Shown here piece after piece: positions 60,784 through 64,000 of a stretch of DNA of 64,000 nt (position 1 is the first letter of the stretch; each line of letters starts with the position of its first letter). The translations under genes were made by a program, and so were the position numbers. Location of the stretch: assembly GCF_001544475.1 (NCBI RefSeq), contig NZ_FCNW02000010.1, forward strand, positions 1-64,000, given 5' to 3'. This DNA is from Caballeronia humi. GTDB taxonomy: Bacteria > Pseudomonadota > Gammaproteobacteria > Burkholderiales > Burkholderiaceae. Below the pieces are notes generated by a model. The model did no database searches and was not told where the DNA came from. It was given only the letters and a program-made list of their open reading frames with translations.

Positions 60784-61056
60784 GGGAGGCTCCTTGGGGA
60801 ACACCCTGTTGCCGACCTGTCTGTCCGACTTCTGGGGGTTGCGCGCAGCCTGTTTGGTGGCGCGCGCAGACCCGCATCGCGTGATTTGTGACGGGGCGCA
60901 TGGTTCGCGGCGTGGCTGGCCCGGTCTTTTTCCGCATGGAGCGGGACAGTCGGCGCAGAGGGTCGGCGGCATGCGGCGCGTGCTACAAGGCGCGGCGGAT
61001 GAACGGTATGTGGGAGGTAGGCGCTAGGGTGCGGGTTGATGTGCTCAAACCTTCGA

Positions 61057-61086
61057 ATTATAGCGCGGAACCGCCCTTTCCGCCAA
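61057..61086 (-). promoter_or_regulatory. Sigma-70 promoter of carAB and long leader
   Basis: Minus strand: TTGGCG at 61086-61081, an 18-base spacer and a perfect TATAAT at 61062-61057. Transcription from here gives an untranslated leader of about 265 bases before carA. No leader peptide or terminator was recognised in it, but its length leaves room for regulation by pyrimidines or arginine. Confidence 0.7.
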
Positions 61087-61109
61087 ATTTTGAGACTCAC
61101 GCAATGCAA

Positions 61110-61130
61110 GAGGCGTTCCAGGAACGCCTC
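61110..61130 (-). terminator. Palindrome after the MFS gene
   Basis: GAGGCGTTCC and its complement are separated by a single base, 31 bases after the stop of the MFS gene and just before the carA promoter. The minus strand has only scattered T residues afterwards, so terminator strength is uncertain. Confidence 0.5.
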
Positions 61131-61160
61131 GGGACTTGCCCGGACGGCGCATGCATCCGA

Positions 61161-62393
61161 TTACGAGACGGCACGCCCGGTCTTCTGCAACACGCGGCTC
61201 GGGAGGACGTACCAGATCGCGCTCGCGATTTGCAGCGCAATCAGCACGCCCCATGCGGTCAGATGCGCGGCGGCGGGGTAATGTCCATCCTCGATCGGCC
61301 ACTGCGAAAGCACGCCGCCGATTCCCACCTGGAAGCCGAAGATCAGCACGAAGATGACAAGCGTGAGCGTCGTGTTGGTCCGCCCGATCATGTGCGACGG
61401 AAAGTATTCGGCGAGGACGGCGTAGCTCAGGATGCCGGTGCCACCGAAGATGCCATAAGCGGCGAGCAGCGCGGCCGGCGGCAGCGGCGCGCGAAACACC
61501 ATCAGCAGTTGCACCAGGACGAAAAGCCCCATGCCGATGCCGCAGAACGCGTACACCGGGACGCCCCGTCGCTCCAGGCTGCGCGCCGCCGCGCCGAAGC
61601 CGATGCAGCCCGCCATCATCGCGAAGCCGAGCACCGAGACGAGCGCCGCCGCGTGGCTCGCGTTGAGGCCCATCACGTCGAGCAGATAGGGTCGGATCCA
61701 GAGCGACTGCATCGCGTAGAAGACGCCTTGGGTCACGACGGAAAACGACGCGATCTTCCAGAACGCCGCGCTGCGCAGGATGTGCCAAGTGCCCTTGAAC
61801 TGCGTGACGATGTCGGCCTGATGATGCGCGTCGCGTTTCTCGGGCGCGAACAGCAGAATCGCGCCGGCGACGACGAGCGTGAACACGCCGAGCCCCGCGC
61901 ACACGCCGCGCCAGCTCGCGACGGCCAGAAGCGAAGCCAGCGGCGAACCGACGACGACGCCGCCGAGTCCGCCCATCGCCATCGTCAGGCCGTTGACGAG
62001 CGGCAGCCGCGCGACGGGGAAATACTGCGCGGACGCCTTGAACGCCGCGCTCAGGCACACCGAAACGCCCACGCCGATCAGGAGCCGCCCCGCCATCATG
62101 CCGGCGAGCCCGTGCGCCATGCCGAACACCCAGATGCCGAGCGCCGCGAAAACCAGCATGCCGCCAGTGACACGGCGCGGGCCGAAGTGATCGAGCAGCA
62201 CGCCGACGGGAATCTGCGCGGCCGCGAAACCGATGAAGTAGAGCGAGGTGAGCAGGCCGAGGTCGGCGGCGGAGAGGCCGAGATCGTGCGTGATGAGCGG
62301 CGCGAAGCCGAGATTGACGCCCCGGAACACGTACGAGACGAAGTAACCGGCGGCGAACAGGAAAAAGACACGCAGACAAACGGAGGGCGTCAT
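61161..62393 (-). CDS. MFS transporter
   Basis: Inner-membrane transporter of 410 residues with about twelve hydrophobic segments. MFS motif A is recognisable in GVLLDHFGPRRVTGG (about residues 59-73), preceded by GLLTSLYFIGFAAAQIPV. Related to hexuronate/sialate-type or nitrate-type symporters only in general pattern; the substrate cannot be named. Stands alone between mltD and carA. Confidence 0.88.
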   Translation of the reverse strand: MTPSVCLRVFFLFAAGYFVSYVFRGVNLGFAPLITHDLGLSAADLGLLTSLYFIGFAAAQIPVGVLLDHFGPRRVTGGMLVFAALGIWVFGMAHGLAGMMAGRLLIGVGVSVCLSAAFKASAQYFPVARLPLVNGLTMAMGGLGGVVVGSPLASLLAVASWRGVCAGLGVFTLVVAGAILLFAPEKRDAHHQADIVTQFKGTWHILRSAAFWKIASFSVVTQGVFYAMQSLWIRPYLLDVMGLNASHAAALVSVLGFAMMAGCIGFGAAARSLERRGVPVYAFCGIGMGLFVLVQLLMVFRAPLPPAALLAAYGIFGGTGILSYAVLAEYFPSHMIGRTNTTLTLVIFVLIFGFQVGIGGVLSQWPIEDGHYPAAAHLTAWGVLIALQIASAIWYVLPSRVLQKTGRAVS

Positions 62394-62450
62394 TCGGTGC
62401 AGGCGCTTAATTTGGCTTTAAAGCGGGAGTTTATCTGCGCGACCAATTGA

Positions 62451-62476
62451 AAACGCCGTCACCTTGGTGACGGCGT
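62451..62476 (-). terminator. Intrinsic terminator of mltD
   Basis: An 11-bp stem ACGCCGTCACC/GGTGACGGCGT (62453-62475) with a minimal loop, followed on the minus strand by TTTTC. It lies 25 bases after the mltD stop. Confidence 0.75.
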
Positions 62477-62499
62477 GGGATAAAGGCATCGCGCGCGGG

Positions 62500-64000
62500 C
62501 TATTTCTTCTTGGTCTTCGCGGTCGCCGTTTTGGGCGCAGGCGCCGCGGCCTTGGGCTCGCTCTTGGAAGACACTTTCGTCACCTTGGCTGAAGCCGTCC
62601 CAGCCGATTTCCCCCCGCGCGACGATTTCGATTCCGGCGCGCTCGTGCCGATCTTCGTCACGCCGCCCCGGTTGCGGCTTGACGCCGACACGGTCTGTAC
62701 ACGCACCGGACCCGGCTCGGCCGGCACCGCGCGTCCGTACGGCACGTGCAGCACCATCACCTGACCCGGCATGATCGCGTCGCGACGCGTGCGGTTCCAT
62801 GCCCGCACCTGCGCGACCGACACGTCGTAACGATCGGCAAACGTCTCGATCGATTGCTGGCGGCGCACGCGGATCACCATGCGGCGCGTGTCGGGCACGT
62901 CCGGCTCGACCGACAACACGGCGCTTTCGGCGACGTCGGCGCTGATGTCTTCGTCGTCATCGTCGTTGCGCGGCACGACGATCGTCGAGCCCGGTTTCAG
63001 ACGCATGCCCGCGGGAATGCGGTTGACCGACATCAGCGTGTCGGCATCGACGCCGATCTTCTCCGCGATCGCGGCCGGGCGCGAGCGCTCGGTGACGGTA
63101 TAAGTCGTCCACGACGATAGCGCCCCGTTATACGTCTTGAGGTTGCGCTGGAACGCGGTGGCGTTGTCGAAGGGCAGCAAAATCTGCGGGTTCGTCGCGC
63201 CGAGAATCACCGGCTTCGAAAACGACGGATTCAGCGAGCGGAATTCCTCCATCGGCATGCCGGCGAGCTTCGACGCCATCGTCACGTCGATGTCGCGCGC
63301 CGTGGTGACCGTCACAAAATAAGGGTGATTCGGAATTTCCGGAAGCGTCAAGCCGTACATCTGCGGATTCGCGACGATGTTCTTGACCGCCTGCAGCTTC
63401 GGCACGTAGTTGCGCGTCTCATTGGGCATGCGCAGGCTTTCGTAGTCGGTCGGCAATCCCGCCGCTTCATTACGCGCGATCGCGCGCTGCACGTTGCCCT
63501 CGCCCCAGTTGTACGCGGCGAGCGCGAGATGCCAGTCGCCGAACATGTCGTGCAGGCGCGTGAGGTAGTCGAGCGCCGCGCTGGTCGAGGCCAGCACGTC
63601 GCGCCGGTCGTCCTGCCACATGTTTTGCTTCAGCTTGTAGTCGCGGCCGGTGCCCGGCACGAACTGCCACATCCCGGCCGCCTTCGCGACGGAAAGCGCC
63701 TGCGGATTGAACGCCGATTCGATGAACGGAAGCAGCGCGAGCTCGGTCGGCATGTGCCGTTGCTCAAGCTCTTCGACGATGTGATACAGATATTTCTGAG
63801 AGCGCCCGGTCATGCGTTCGACGTAGTCCGGACGCTGCGCGTACCAGGACACCTGCATGTCGACGAGGTCGCTTTGCAGATCGGGAATCTGGAAGCCGCC
63901 GCGAATCCGGCCCCACAGATCGGCGTCGCGGCCCGCGAGCGAATCGACCGACGTCTTGTCGACGTTGATGGTTTCCTTGGCGGCGGCGGTTCGTCGGATC
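62500..64000 (-). CDS. mltD: Membrane-bound lytic murein transglycosylase D, 5' end outside the window
   Basis: Cleaves peptidoglycan between MurNAc and GlcNAc. The frame is open to the right edge, so the N-terminus, signal peptide included, is missing; at least 499 residues are present. The SLT domain has the catalytic glutamate in ALLPFIESAFNPQA, then KAAGMWQFVPGTGRDY and LALAAYNWGEGNVQRAI. Two LysM domains follow (VTERSRPAAIAEKIGVDADT and the region beginning RRQQSIETFADRYDVSVAQV). A low-complexity Ser/Lys/Ala tail of about 65 residues ends the protein, longer than in E. coli MltD. Confidence 0.93.
   Translation of the reverse strand, partial: IRRTAAAKETINVDKTSVDSLAGRDADLWGRIRGGFQIPDLQSDLVDMQVSWYAQRPDYVERMTGRSQKYLYHIVEELEQRHMPTELALLPFIESAFNPQALSVAKAAGMWQFVPGTGRDYKLKQNMWQDDRRDVLASTSAALDYLTRLHDMFGDWHLALAAYNWGEGNVQRAIARNEAAGLPTDYESLRMPNETRNYVPKLQAVKNIVANPQMYGLTLPEIPNHPYFVTVTTARDIDVTMASKLAGMPMEEFRSLNPSFSKPVILGATNPQILLPFDNATAFQRNLKTYNGALSSWTTYTVTERSRPAAIAEKIGVDADTLMSVNRIPAGMRLKPGSTIVVPRNDDDDEDISADVAESAVLSVEPDVPDTRRMVIRVRRQQSIETFADRYDVSVAQVRAWNRTRRDAIMPGQVMVLHVPYGRAVPAEPGPVRVQTVSASSRNRGGVTKIGTSAPESKSSRGGKSAGTASAKVTKVSSKSEPKAAAPAPKTATAKTKKK

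Overview
The window looks like a chromosomal segment of a Burkholderiaceae bacterium, most likely of the Burkholderia / Paraburkholderia / Caballeronia group. The reasons are uniformly high GC, strong G/C third-position codon use, AAGGAG-type ribosome binding sites, and a conserved block running carAB-greA, yhbY, rlmE-ftsH-folP-glmM, pstSCAB-phoU-phoB-phoR and ppk/ppx in the arrangement usual for that group. No prophage, insertion sequence, CRISPR array or clear genomic island is visible. The species is inference.

Left part (1-13 kb): a dispersed-repeat-like intergenic block precedes a plus-strand myo-inositol operon. It holds a sugar ABC permease, a single-domain ABC ATPase, iolC fused to a DUF2090 aldolase domain, iolD, iolE and iolB. 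Its last gene shares its stop region with a convergent, tightly packed minus-strand operon: threonine aldolase, a hotdog thioesterase and a branched-chain amino acid ABC transporter livHMGF without a binding protein. The LivF Walker A lysine is replaced by arginine.

Middle part (13-39 kb): small transcription units, several of them divergent or convergent pairs. These include a LysR/MFS pair, alaS, a CoA transferase, glnS, an orphan family-3 binding protein, a NUDIX hydrolase, a di-haem peroxidase divergent from a secreted phosphoesterase, an orphan SsuA-like protein behind a perfect 13-bp inverted repeat, and a GntR regulator divergent from an amidohydrolase-MFS pair with two TGGTYAACCA operators between them. 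They are followed by tRNA-Arg(UCU), uppP, an aldose epimerase, a degenerate LysM/M23 lipoprotein, small lipoproteins, a candidate small RNA with its own terminator, tRNA-Pro(UGG), sixA and olsB (ornithine lipid synthesis).

Right part (38-64 kb): phosphate and housekeeping genes. Polyphosphate enzymes ppx and ppk are divergent, and next to them lies the Pho regulon pstS-pstC-pstA-pstB-phoU-phoB-phoR with a clear Pho box before pstS. Then come glmM, folP, ftsH, rlmE, yhbY, a DUF4149 membrane protein, greA, carB, carA, an MFS transporter and the 3' part of mltD, which runs off the right edge. Phosphate uptake, polyphosphate turnover and ornithine-lipid synthesis (a phosphate-sparing membrane lipid) thus lie within 11 kb. 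No wholly new multi-gene system was found. The most unusual signals are regulatory structures, a 26-codon gene, the small RNA candidate and the altered LivF.
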